A stretch of 64,000 nt of DNA from Quadrisphaera granulorum (GCF_003149145.1 NZ_QGDQ01000019.1:41507-105506); one strand, 5' to 3'. Counted from the first letter of the stretch, positions 49,786 to 57,665 are shown. Program-made: numbers and translations. The notes: a model not told the origin generated them from the sequence alone.

Positions 49786-50972
49786 CTCGACCCTCCCTCC
49801 CGCGGGCCCGCACTCACTCTGATGCTGCGATCCCCTTCCTCGACATCAGGGTGGCGCACGCCCCGATCATGCGTGATCTGGAACGCGCCTTCGCGGAGCA
49901 GATCACCTCGGGCGAGTTCATCGGCGGCAGCAGCGTGCGCCGCTTCGAGGAGCAGTGGGCGCTGGCCTGCGGCACGCCCCACGCCATCGGAGTGGCCAAC
50001 GGCACCGACGCCCTTGAGCTAGCGCTGCGCGGCCTCGGGATTGGCCTCGGCGACGAGGTCGTGGTCCCGGCCAACACGTTCATCGCCACGGCGCACGCCG
50101 TCATCAGCACCGGGGCGCGCGTGGTCTTCGCCGATGTCGACCCCGTCACGCTGCTGGTCACACCAGCCAGCGTCACAGAGGCGCTTACGCCCCGCACGCG
50201 CGCCGTCATCGTCGTCCATCTGTTCGGCCACGCCGCGGACGTGGACGAGATCGGCCGCCTGGCCCGCCAGCACGGCCTGTTCCTCGTCGAGGACTGCGCC
50301 CAGGCCCACGGAGCGACGTGGGCCGGACGGCCCGTCGGCAGCTTCGGTGACGCTGGCTGCTTCAGCTTCTACCCGTCCAAGAACCTGGGCGCTCTCGGAG
50401 ACGGTGGTGCGGTGGTCACGGCTGACAGCGCTCTCGCGTCCGCCATCCGTCAGATCGCGGACCACGGCCGTTCCACCACTGATCGGAACTCGCACGTGGT
50501 AGCCGGACGCAACAGCAGACTCGACGCCACCCAAGCGGCCGCGCTCTCCGTGAAGCTCGGCCACCTTTCCACCTGGAACGAGCAGCGGCGGGCTGCCCAT
50601 GCCACCTACCAGCGGTCGCTGAGCGGCGCAGACGGCGTGCGGCTGCAGCAGGAGCCTGCTGGCTCGAGGTCCGTGTACCACCTCGAAGTCGTCAGAGTCG
50701 TCGACCGCGAGCGGGTGGAGGCGAGGTTGCGCGCCGCGGGCATCGCGACCTCCGTCCACTACCCGGTTCCGTGCCACCTGCAACCTTCGATGAGCTGTGC
50801 CGCTGAACCGCAGTCCCTCCCCGTCGCCGAAGTCGCCGCCAGCCAGATTCTCAGCCTGCCTATGTTCCCGGGTATCAGCGACGCTCAGGTGGAGCGCGTG
50901 TGCGATGTCCTGCTTGACAGCGTCGCAGTGATCACGACGCGCGTCGGAGGAGACCTGACCGGTGTCTCCTGA
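49782..50972 (+). CDS. DegT/DnrJ/EryC1-family sugar aminotransferase
   Basis: The 396-residue PLP enzyme shows IPFLDIRVAHAPIMRDLERAF at the start, VANGTDALELALRGLGIGLGDEVVVPANTFIATAHAV, VEDCAQAHGATWAGRPVGSFGDAGCFSFYPSKNLGALGDGG with the PLP lysine at 200, and GRNSRLDATQAAAL. It would convert the keto-sugar made by the preceding oxidoreductase to an amino sugar. ATG 49782 overlaps the oxidoreductase stop; a longer frame upstream is out of register with that gene. It overlaps the methyltransferase gene by 11 bases. Close to WlbE/VioA/FdtB-type enzymes. Confidence 0.92.
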   Translation: MTRPSLPRARTHSDAAIPFLDIRVAHAPIMRDLERAFAEQITSGEFIGGSSVRRFEEQWALACGTPHAIGVANGTDALELALRGLGIGLGDEVVVPANTFIATAHAVISTGARVVFADVDPVTLLVTPASVTEALTPRTRAVIVVHLFGHAADVDEIGRLARQHGLFLVEDCAQAHGATWAGRPVGSFGDAGCFSFYPSKNLGALGDGGAVVTADSALASAIRQIADHGRSTTDRNSHVVAGRNSRLDATQAAALSVKLGHLSTWNEQRRAAHATYQRSLSGADGVRLQQEPAGSRSVYHLEVVRVVDRERVEARLRAAGIATSVHYPVPCHLQPSMSCAAEPQSLPVAEVAASQILSLPMFPGISDAQVERVCDVLLDSVAVITTRVGGDLTGVS

Positions 50973-51729
50973 GCGTCACGCCGACCTCCGAGATCTCGAG
51001 GTCTACGCCCTCGACTACGCAAGCTCCGCCTTTGAGGAGTACCAGGCCGAGGTGCGCCGTCGCATCGTGCTGGAGCGCCTGGCCCTGCGCGCTCCCCGCC
51101 GCGTCCTGGAGGTCGGCTGCGGCTTGGTCTCGCTCGCCTCATTCGTCGAGGACAAGACGACCTGCGTGGTCGTCGAACCTACGGCCCCTTTCGTCACGAC
51201 CGTCCGCGATCAGCTCGATGCACGTCACACGGTGGTGCACTCGACGCTTGAGGATGCCGTCACCAGCGGAGCACTCCCCCTGGACGTCCCTTTCGACGTC
51301 ATCGTGGTGAGCAGCCTGCTGCACGAGGTCACCGACCCGTCGGCCCTCATGCGTGCGGTCCGTGCCTGCTGCTCCGAGAACACCCTCGTGCACGTGAACG
51401 CGCCCAACCTCTTGTCGCTGCACCGGCGCCTGGGGATGCAGATGGGCCTCTTGCGCGACCTCAGGGAGCTCTCGACCCGCCAGAAGACGCTCCAGCAGCG
51501 GGCCTTCTACGACTCGGCGGGACTCAAGGCCGAGCTCGAGTCGGTCGGGTTGTCCGTCACAGCAGAGGGTGGCTACTTCCTGAAGCCGTTCGCGGCTGAG
51601 CAGATGTCGGAGGCAGTCGGGTCAGGGATGCTCGACCCGCAGGTGCTGGAGGCGCTGGTTGTGCTCGGCGCGCAGCTCCCGGAGCTCGCCTCGGAGATCT
51701 GGTGCGAGGGTGTCCTCAGCTGCGCCTGA
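50962..51729 (+). CDS. Class I SAM-dependent methyltransferase
   Basis: The 255-residue protein has the SAM motif VLEVGCGLVSLASFVEDKTTCVVVEP (about 46-71), FDVIVVSSLLHEVTDPSALMRAV and a C-terminal part with VHVNAPNLLSLHRRLGMQMG. This is the class I fold often used on sugars or small molecules in surface glycan clusters. The GTG start overlaps the aminotransferase by 11 bases. It probably methylates the same sugar or glycan (inference). It is the last gene of the oxidoreductase-aminotransferase-methyltransferase operon. Confidence 0.82.
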   Translation: MSPERHADLRDLEVYALDYASSAFEEYQAEVRRRIVLERLALRAPRRVLEVGCGLVSLASFVEDKTTCVVVEPTAPFVTTVRDQLDARHTVVHSTLEDAVTSGALPLDVPFDVIVVSSLLHEVTDPSALMRAVRACCSENTLVHVNAPNLLSLHRRLGMQMGLLRDLRELSTRQKTLQQRAFYDSAGLKAELESVGLSVTAEGGYFLKPFAAEQMSEAVGSGMLDPQVLEALVVLGAQLPELASEIWCEGVLSCA

Positions 51730-51743
51730 CCGAGTTCCGGAGA

Positions 51744-53228
51744 TCAGTTCCAGGTCCGCGTCTCGTCCAGCACGCCGTCGACCACGTCGTCGATGACCCG
51801 AGCTCCCACAGTGCGTCCCGTTGCGACGGACACCGGGCCGCGCGGCGCCGTCGCGAGGACGAACCTGGACAGCTGCTCCTGGTCGTCGATGACGTCGACC
51901 AGGTCACGCCAAGTGGCATCAGCCGTCGTACCCCGCTGGACGGGGTGGCGGAGGTAGCCAACCGGTCGGCCGAGATGCAAGTACTCAGGGATAAGCGAGC
52001 TCAGATCACTCACCAGGACCGATGACGCTGCGAAGGCCGGCCGGTAGTCGCGGTCCTCATCGAGGAGAACGCGAGGCCGCAGCGCGCACTGCTCACGGAA
52101 CCACCGAGCGAGCTGAGCAGCAGTGCCACCAGCCGCTTCGAGCCCCGGCAGGAGCATCGGGTGCGGGCGGGCCACGAGAGCCAGGGTCGGGTCACGGTCT
52201 ACGAGGGCGAGCATCGCTTCCGCGTATAGGGAGAAGGTCGACCAACCGTCAGCCCCGCTCCGGAAGTGCGGGTTCCACAGGACGACCCGGTCGCTCCCGA
52301 GCTTCCGTTGGATCGCGCTACCTGCATCGCCCGCCTGCTCGAGGGCCGCTCGCAACCAATCCCCTTTGATCGCGCCCAGCGCTCGGACGTGGTCGTTGCC
52401 CGAGGAGCAGTGCTCACCGTACAGAGCAGCCTGGACGTCGTTGGCAACGTAGACGCGCCACGCGAGGTTGTGGGTCGGCATGTCGTACTGCATGGACACC
52501 TCGGCACCGATGCTCTCCGCATACGGCGAGAGCACGACGCGAACACCCACGGCGAGGAAGTCGGGAAGCCTCAGACCCTCCGGCCGGTACTCGTCGTACG
52601 GATCGCACACCACGATGACGTCGAAGTCGTCGAGGCACCCCATGACCGAGGCAGCCGCGACAGGCGCCCACCCCGCCTTGACTACGGTGTCGTGCGCCTC
52701 CGTTGCGGTGCGACTGAAGGGACCTTCGAGGGCCACCACGCTGCACTCGACGCGAGGGTCGCTGTAAGCGGCTCTCACCAGCGGCTCCAGCGCTCCCCAG
52801 CTGTCCATGTGCTGGGCGAGCACCATCATCTTCAACGGACGGTCACGCAAGGGACGACGCTCCGCGTCGCGCAGCAGTCGGGCCTGACGGCTGTTCCATG
52901 CGGCCGCCATGAGAGCGGTCTCCGCGCTGACACTGCCATCGACCAGCACATTGTCGACGACGAGGGACCCCACCTCCTGCGGCCCCACCAGGCTGCATGA
53001 CACGAGCCGTGAGAGGTCGGGGACGACATCCGCACACACGCCGAGAAACGAGACCACGTCCTCTTCGCGCGGCTCCACTGCCAGGGCAACGTAGAGGTCC
53101 ACGGGGTCTGACGACGAGGTGCTTGCCAGCAGGCGCCGCAGGACCGGTCCCGGCACCGGCGGCACCGGCGCGTCCGGGGTGCTGTGCAGGTGCAGCAGGA
53201 CGGCGCGACGGCGATCGGTGGCGAGCAT
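51744..53228 (-). CDS. CDP-glycerol/CDP-polyol phosphotransferase-like protein (TagF/TagB family)
   Basis: The 494-residue protein has a central PLKMMVLAQHMDSWGALEPLVRAAYSDPRVECSVVAL and a C-terminal half typical of the CDP-glycerol glycerophosphotransferase family: GSDRVVLWNPHFRSGADGWSTFSLYAEAMLAL, LVARPHPMLLPG and SSVLVSDLSSLIPEYLHLGRPVGYLRHP. Such enzymes move polyol phosphate from a CDP-polyol to a glycan or teichoic acid. No membrane segment is visible. A FliA-type promoter ends 6 bases before the ATG, giving a leaderless message. It diverges from the IspD-SDR gene, which should make the CDP-polyol. Polyol-phosphate transfer to flagellar glycan is inferred. Confidence 0.8.
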   Translation of the reverse strand: MLATDRRRAVLLHLHSTPDAPVPPVPGPVLRRLLASTSSSDPVDLYVALAVEPREEDVVSFLGVCADVVPDLSRLVSCSLVGPQEVGSLVVDNVLVDGSVSAETALMAAAWNSRQARLLRDAERRPLRDRPLKMMVLAQHMDSWGALEPLVRAAYSDPRVECSVVALEGPFSRTATEAHDTVVKAGWAPVAAASVMGCLDDFDVIVVCDPYDEYRPEGLRLPDFLAVGVRVVLSPYAESIGAEVSMQYDMPTHNLAWRVYVANDVQAALYGEHCSSGNDHVRALGAIKGDWLRAALEQAGDAGSAIQRKLGSDRVVLWNPHFRSGADGWSTFSLYAEAMLALVDRDPTLALVARPHPMLLPGLEAAGGTAAQLARWFREQCALRPRVLLDEDRDYRPAFAASSVLVSDLSSLIPEYLHLGRPVGYLRHPVQRGTTADATWRDLVDVIDDQEQLSRFVLATAPRGPVSVATGRTVGARVIDDVVDGVLDETRTWN

Positions 53229-53234
53229 GTCACC

Positions 53235-53263
53235 TCATCGGCGCATTCGAGACCGCGGTTGAG
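53235..53263 (-). promoter_or_regulatory. FliA-type promoter of the polyol-phosphate transferase (leaderless)
   Basis: The minus strand reads CTCA-N17-GCCGATGA, and the ATG at 53228 begins 7 bases after the -10 box. The IspD-SDR gene is served by a separate divergent copy at 53288-53316. Confidence 0.76.
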
Positions 53264-53287
53264 CGCTGAACGTCAGCTCGGCACCTG

Positions 53288-53316
53288 CTCAAGCCAGGGC
53301 GCCGGTACGCCGATCG
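53288..53316 (+). promoter_or_regulatory. FliA-type promoter of the IspD-SDR gene (leaderless)
   Basis: The plus strand reads CTCA-N17-GCCGATCG. The -10 box ends at 53316 and the GTG start is at 53323, so the message is probably leaderless. Confidence 0.76.
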
Positions 53317-53322
53317 AGTGGT

Positions 53323-54768
53323 GTGACCAACCTGACCCAGGGACCGCTCGCCGGGACCGACAGGCGTTCGCTCCCCGTGATCGGCATCATCCTCGCCGGC
53401 GGCACTGGCTCCCGTGCCGGCAGCGCACTGCCCAAGCAGTTCGTGCGGGTGGCGGGCAAGCCTGTACTCCAGCACACCGTGGAGATCTTCGAGCGGTCCG
53501 ACGCAATCGACATGATCGTCGTCGTCGCACACCGGGACCACCTGGCGCGTGCTACCTCGATCGCGCAGACCGCCGCACGAGCCAAGCCCGTCTTGGTGGT
53601 CGATGGCGGAACGACGCGCTTCGACAGCACCAGCAACGCACTCGACCACCTCAAGGCCCGGGGCGTCCTCGATGCCAAGGTGCTGATCCACGACGCCGTG
53701 CGCCCGCTGCTCGATGAGCGCATCATCAAGGACTGCGTCGCGGCGCTCGACATGCTCGACGCCGTGGACGTGGTGGTACCTACGAGCGACACCATCGTCG
53801 AGGTCGACGCGGCTGGTGACATCACGGACATCCCGCTCCGCGAGCGCCTCCGCCGTGGACAGACCCCACAGGGCTTCATCCTGCACACGATCCAGCGGGC
53901 CTACGAGGCGGCCAAGGCCTCACCTCTCCCGGCCCCAGTCACCGACGACTGTGGAGTACTGCGCGCCTTCGCCCCCGCGACCACCATCGGCACAGTGCTC
54001 GGCGCAGAGACGAACATCAAGGTCACCCATCCCCAGGACTTCATGCTCCTCGACCAGCTGTTCCGCAGTCGCAGCACCGGCGACACCGAGGTGAAGCACG
54101 ATGCGCTGCGAGGCCAGGTCGTCCTGGTCCTTGGAGGTACTCGGGGGATCGGCGCCGCGCTGGCCGCTGCTTTGCGGAAGGCCGGAGCTCTGGCCGAGGT
54201 GCCCTCACGGACAGACGGACTCGATGTGCGCGACGAAGCCTCGGTCCAGCGAGTCGTCGATGGCGTTGAGCGCAAGCACGGCCGTGTGGATTCTGTGGTG
54301 CTCTGTGCCGGCACCCTCTCGCACGGCTCGGTGACCCGGGCTGAGCCGCGGCAACTCCAGGAGATGATCGAGACGAACTTCTGGGGTCCGGTAGCAGTGG
54401 CTCGAGCGGTCCACGGTGCCCTTCAAAGGTCGGGTGGCCAGCTGGTGCTCTTCGGCTCGAGCTCATACACCCGCGGCCGAGACGGGTATGCCGTGTACAG
54501 CGCGACTAAGGCAGCCGTCGTCAACCTCACTCAGGCCCTGGCCGAGGAATGGTACGACGACGGCGTGAGGGTCAACTGCGTCAGCCCGGCCCGTACACGC
54601 ACCGACATGCGGTCCGGCTTCAGCGAGCCGGAGTCGAACACCGGGCTCCTGGAAGCCGAAGAGGTCGCCCACGCCACCATCGCCGTCTTGACATCCAGCA
54701 CCACCGGAAGCGTCATTGATGTCAAGTACGTCGAGGCCGTGAGAGAGAAGGCTCTGGCGTCTCTGTGA
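53323..54768 (+). CDS. Bifunctional IspD/TarI-like cytidylyltransferase and SDR reductase (CDP-ribitol synthase type)
   Basis: The 481-residue fusion has an IspD/TarI domain (about 18-245: IGIILAGGTGSRAGSALPKQFVRVAGKPVLQHTVEIF, LIHDAVRPLLDERII, LRRGQTPQGF). A short-chain dehydrogenase follows (about 260-481: VVLVLGGTRGIGAALAAALRKAG, YSATKAAVVNLTQALA with the YxxxK pair, VNCVSPARTRTDM). The same order occurs in Haemophilus Bcs1, which reduces ribulose 5-phosphate to ribitol 5-phosphate and makes CDP-ribitol. The likely product is CDP-ribitol or a related CDP-polyol, used by the divergent transferase. The GTG start follows a FliA-type promoter by 6 bases. Confidence 0.85.
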   Translation: MTNLTQGPLAGTDRRSLPVIGIILAGGTGSRAGSALPKQFVRVAGKPVLQHTVEIFERSDAIDMIVVVAHRDHLARATSIAQTAARAKPVLVVDGGTTRFDSTSNALDHLKARGVLDAKVLIHDAVRPLLDERIIKDCVAALDMLDAVDVVVPTSDTIVEVDAAGDITDIPLRERLRRGQTPQGFILHTIQRAYEAAKASPLPAPVTDDCGVLRAFAPATTIGTVLGAETNIKVTHPQDFMLLDQLFRSRSTGDTEVKHDALRGQVVLVLGGTRGIGAALAAALRKAGALAEVPSRTDGLDVRDEASVQRVVDGVERKHGRVDSVVLCAGTLSHGSVTRAEPRQLQEMIETNFWGPVAVARAVHGALQRSGGQLVLFGSSSYTRGRDGYAVYSATKAAVVNLTQALAEEWYDDGVRVNCVSPARTRTDMRSGFSEPESNTGLLEAEEVAHATIAVLTSSTTGSVIDVKYVEAVREKALASL

Positions 54769-54839
54769 CCGCGGCACCTTTCCTTGCGGGGTCTGCTTCG
54801 GCATCACCGAACGGCAAGATCCCTGGGAGAGGAGTCTGC

Positions 54840-55643
54840 TCACCGCTGGGCGCCCAGGTACTCCGACAGTTTGGGGGTGTTCCCCTTCACGGCGAAATGT
54901 AGTGTGCGCCTCGCGCCTTCAGCCCCGTCGCCGATGTCCTGCCGGTGTGCCGGGCATCCGCGACGATGACGGCTCCGGCCAGGTCGATCACCGCGGCGAG
55001 GCCCTCCAACGCCTTCGCCGTGGCGGCGACCTCATCAACGCTAATCATGGGGGTCTGGGTCAGCACCACCCCCGAGGCGGTGTCCGTGCTGGACGCGGAC
55101 GCCGCCTGGCGACGGGTGACCTCACCGGTGTCGGGGTCGACCTCGTCGTGTGTTGAGCCGGTCGCAACCTTGCCATCCAGGGAGTACACGCACTCATCCC
55201 TGCCTCCGGGCCCCCGCAGCCACGCCGGCAGCCTGGCGCGCTCAGTGGCGTGGGCCAGGGAGCGGCGGGACGCCCACCGGCGTAGTGCCGCCTCGAAGGA
55301 GGCCACGTCCATCGTGATCAGGGCTCGGCGGATCGTGCCGGCGTGGGGCAGACCGAAGCGTGGGTGCCGCAACCCGATGAAGTCGATCATCTCGGCGTCG
55401 GCGGCGGCGTCGGAGATGGCTGCCAAGGACTTCGCTCCACCGATCACGGCGAAGATCGCCAGCCTCAGGGTTGGTTGCAGAGGGTGACGCAGACCTTGGG
55501 GGCAGCGGCCGTCGACGACCCTGAGAAGTTCGCTCCACAGCGGTGACCCGCTCTGCAACGGTGGCCCGCGTCAGTGCCTCCAGCAGATGCGGCGGCAGGT
55601 TCAGGGCGTCGGGCCGGTCAAGGCACGATGGCGTCGCGGACAC
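54840..55643 (-). pseudogene. ISAs1-family transposase remnant
   Basis: The main frame (54887-55558) gives ELLRVVDGRCPQGLRHPLQPTLRLAIFAVIGGAKSLAAISDAAADAEMIDFIGL and VYSLDGKVATGS plus VADARHTGR, typical of ISAs1/H-repeat transposases. At the end HYIS-stop shifts by one base to FAVKGNTPKLSEYL before a stop near 54840. A plausible N-terminal part (DALNLPPHLLEALTRATVAE) lies in another frame ending near 55560, so at least two frameshifts and a C-terminal truncation are present. No terminal repeats were found. It lies between the modification island and flagellin 2 and may mark how the second flagellin arrived. Confidence 0.8.
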
Positions 55644-55773
55644 CGCTACCTCACGGGAAGTCGAGGGTGGCCAGAGACCCACAAGCCACCACGGAGGCCC
55701 GTTTCCGCACTCATCCGGAGGCTGCATCGATGTAGGTCAGAGTCGCGCTACGCCGACAATGCAATCACCCTGG

Positions 55774-56079
55774 TCAGGAACTGAGGAGGGTCACTGCTCC
55801 ACGACTCAGGCGTGCGCTCTGCGAAGTTAAAGAATCAGCCGGTGCGCTGGCAATCGAGGTCACGGCTGCTTCAAGCCGCTCCGTTTCTGGCATAACGCAG
55901 GTGTAGGTGCGCCTGGTATTCGCCACAGACACCGTGAGCAACACGGAGTCCTCAGCCGGCCGCTTGGGCGCCCCACGGCGACCTTCTGACCCCGTGGAGG
56001 ATGGGCGCGTCTCCGGAAGCTCCAGGACGTGGTGCGCCCCGTTCGCCGAGTGGTCCCCGAACGTGATCAACATGCTCAT
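55774..56079 (-). CDS. Small hypothetical protein next to flagellin 2
   Basis: The 101-residue frame begins MSMLITFGDHSANGAHHVLELPETRPSSTGSEGRRGAPKRPAEDSVLLTVSVANTRRTYTCVMPETERLEAAVTSIAS. I recognise no family, signal peptide or membrane segment. GAGGAGG lies about 6 bases before the ATG, a strong ribosome-binding site that chance frames rarely have. A FliA-like motif with a weak -35 (CTTG-N17-GCCGATGA, 56150-56122) lies upstream. It could be a small regulator or export-related protein of the second flagellin; this is speculative. Confidence 0.45.
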   Translation of the reverse strand: MSMLITFGDHSANGAHHVLELPETRPSSTGSEGRRGAPKRPAEDSVLLTVSVANTRRTYTCVMPETERLEAAVTSIASAPADSLTSQSARLSRGAVTLLSS

Positions 56080-56121
56080 CGCGACCTCCTCGGTCACAGG
56101 GTTTGATCTCTTGCTCCATGC

Positions 56122-56150
56122 TCATCGGCGTCATCGCCTGCACCTTCAAG
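56122..56150 (-). promoter_or_regulatory. Weak FliA-like motif upstream of the small hypothetical gene
   Basis: The minus strand reads CTTG-N17-GCCGATGA. The -10 box is identical to those of fliM and the polyol-phosphate transferase, but the -35 box differs at two of four bases. It lies about 43 bases before the ATG at 56079. Confidence 0.35.
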
Positions 56151-56324
56151 ACTTCGGGCTGCTATCACGACCAGCGTCACCCATGTGGACGCGCTGCCCC
56201 TGCACATAGCGTTTCGAGCGGTCATGCCCTACGGCCATGACCGCTCCGAAGGAGTCGGAGGCCGCCTCGGCGACAGCCCATTAGAACATCAGCCAGATAT
56301 CACCGATACTCCCGAAGTAAAATC

Positions 56325-56352
56325 CTCAAATGGATTAGTCCACACCCGATTG
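56325..56352 (+). promoter_or_regulatory. FliA-type promoter of flagellin 2
   Basis: The plus strand reads CTCA-N16-CCCGATTG about 59 bases before the ATG, the same distance and strand relation as at flagellin 1. An alternative TAGA-N16-ACCGATAC lies at 56282-56309. Confidence 0.55.
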
Positions 56353-56360
56353 ATGCATCG

Positions 56361-56407
56361 AGCCCACGGATGGGCTAGAGCCACTTCAGGCACCATTTCA
56401 CGGAGGA
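56361..56407 (+). promoter_or_regulatory. CsrA-type binding sites in the flagellin 2 leader
   Basis: AGCCCA-CGGA-TGGGCT (56361-56376) is a perfect 6-bp hairpin with GGA in the loop; the context ACGGATG is close to the CsrA consensus. The ribosome-binding site CACGGAGGA (56399-56407) supplies a second GGA. The spacing to the start codon is similar to that in flagellin 1. Confidence 0.68.
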
Positions 56408-56411
56408 AATC

Positions 56412-57665
56412 ATGGCACTCACCGTTAACTCGAACATCCAGGCCCTCAACGCCTACCGCAACCTGAACAAGACCCAGGCCGGCCTGTCGAGCTCGCTCGA
56501 GAAGCTGTCCAGCGGTCTTCGCATCAACCGCGCTGCTGACGACGCTGCCGGTCTGGCCATCTCCGAGGGCCTCAAGGCCCAGATCGGTGGTATCCAGCAG
56601 GCTTCACACAACGCTCAGGACGCCATCAGCCTGGTCCAGACCGGTGACGGCGCGCTCGCCACCACCCACGCGGTGCTGCAGCGCCTGCGCACCCTGGCGA
56701 TGCAGGCGGCCAACGGATCGCAGTCCAGCAACTCCCGTGAGGCCATCAATGAGGAAGCGACCGCCCTCAAGGCCGAGCTGACCCGGATCGCCAACACGAC
56801 GTCCTTCAACAACGTCAACCTGCTGGACGGCACCTTCAACGCTGGCGCCGGGTTCCAGGTCGGCTACCGTGGCGACAACGCTGCGATGGGGGCGACGGGC
56901 AACGTCGTGATGGTCGCCATCGGTTCCGGAGCTGTGGCGGCGTCAGCCACGACCGCCAGCCTCGCCGGCGCCTCGGTGACCGCTGCCTCCAGCGTGGCCT
57001 TCAACTTCAGCGCGAATGCGCTTACGGTGTCAGTGAAGGTCGACGGCGTTGCCAAGACGCTGACGGTGAGCGGGAACCTCGGAACCTCGACCAACCTCGT
57101 CACCAACGCCACCGGCCTGGCTGCGTCTCTGAACACCGCCCTTACCTCGGCCTACGGGGCGCCCGTAGCCGTCTTCACGACCGGAGCCAACGGCGCCATC
57201 ACGCTGTCAGCCTCGACCACTGGTAGCCACATTGTGGAGATCACCGCCGTCTCTGGCGGCACTACGAACGCAGCATCAGTCGGTCTGTCTACCGGGCTCG
57301 GACTTGGCCAGAGCGCCGTAGCCGCAGGGTCGTTTGACGCCGGAGGCCTGGGCGTCGCCGGTGTGTGGCTATCGGACCAAACGAACGCTCAGTCGTCGCT
57401 GTCGGCCATCGACGCGGCGATCACCACAGTCTCGCTCGCCCGTGCTCGTCTGGGTGCGCTGCAGAACCGGTTCCAGTACACCGTCGACAACCTCGACACG
57501 GCCGCCGAGAACCTGTCGGCCGGCCTCAGCCGTATCGCCGACACCGACATGGCTGCACAGATGGTCAGCTTCACCAGGGCGCAGATCCTGTCGCAATCGG
57601 GCACGGCGATGCTCTCGCAGGCCAAGAACCTCCCGGCGTCGATCCTGGAACTGCTCAAGAACTGA
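56412..57665 (+). CDS. fliC: Flagellin, copy 2
   Basis: The 417-residue flagellin has an N-terminus identical to copy 1 in the first 64 residues (MALTVNSNIQALNAYRNLNK) and the C-terminal helix NRFQYTVDNLDTAAENLSAGLSRIADTDMAAQMVSFTRAQILSQSGTAMLSQAKNLPASILELLKN. The central domain (about 165-335) differs strongly from copy 1. The ATG follows CGGAGGA. It lies 12.8 kb from copy 1 in the opposite orientation, between an ISAs1 remnant and a strong terminator. Both flagellins look functional and could form mixed or alternative filaments. Confidence 0.96.
   Translation: MALTVNSNIQALNAYRNLNKTQAGLSSSLEKLSSGLRINRAADDAAGLAISEGLKAQIGGIQQASHNAQDAISLVQTGDGALATTHAVLQRLRTLAMQAANGSQSSNSREAINEEATALKAELTRIANTTSFNNVNLLDGTFNAGAGFQVGYRGDNAAMGATGNVVMVAIGSGAVAASATTASLAGASVTAASSVAFNFSANALTVSVKVDGVAKTLTVSGNLGTSTNLVTNATGLAASLNTALTSAYGAPVAVFTTGANGAITLSASTTGSHIVEITAVSGGTTNAASVGLSTGLGLGQSAVAAGSFDAGGLGVAGVWLSDQTNAQSSLSAIDAAITTVSLARARLGALQNRFQYTVDNLDTAAENLSAGLSRIADTDMAAQMVSFTRAQILSQSGTAMLSQAKNLPASILELLKN
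56421..56602 (+). repeat. 182-bp perfect inverted repeat, copy inside flagellin 2
   Basis: These 182 bases are the exact reverse complement of 43440-43621. The pair encloses the whole flagellin-modification island in inverted orientation, so homologous recombination would invert about 12.8 kb and exchange promoters and leaders of the two flagellins. Confidence 0.93.

Noticed and set aside
51744..53228. Polyol-phosphate transferase considered as part of a cell-wall teichoic acid cluster
   Set aside because: No teichoic acid polymerase, flippase or transporter genes are nearby, and the promoter is of the flagellar type; kept as flagellin-related by inference.
56282..56309. Alternative sigma-28-like promoter TAGA-N16-ACCGATAC for flagellin 2
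   Set aside because: The -10 box is good, but the CTCA-type copy at 56325-56352 matches the -35 box and the leader length of flagellin 1 better; both remain possible.
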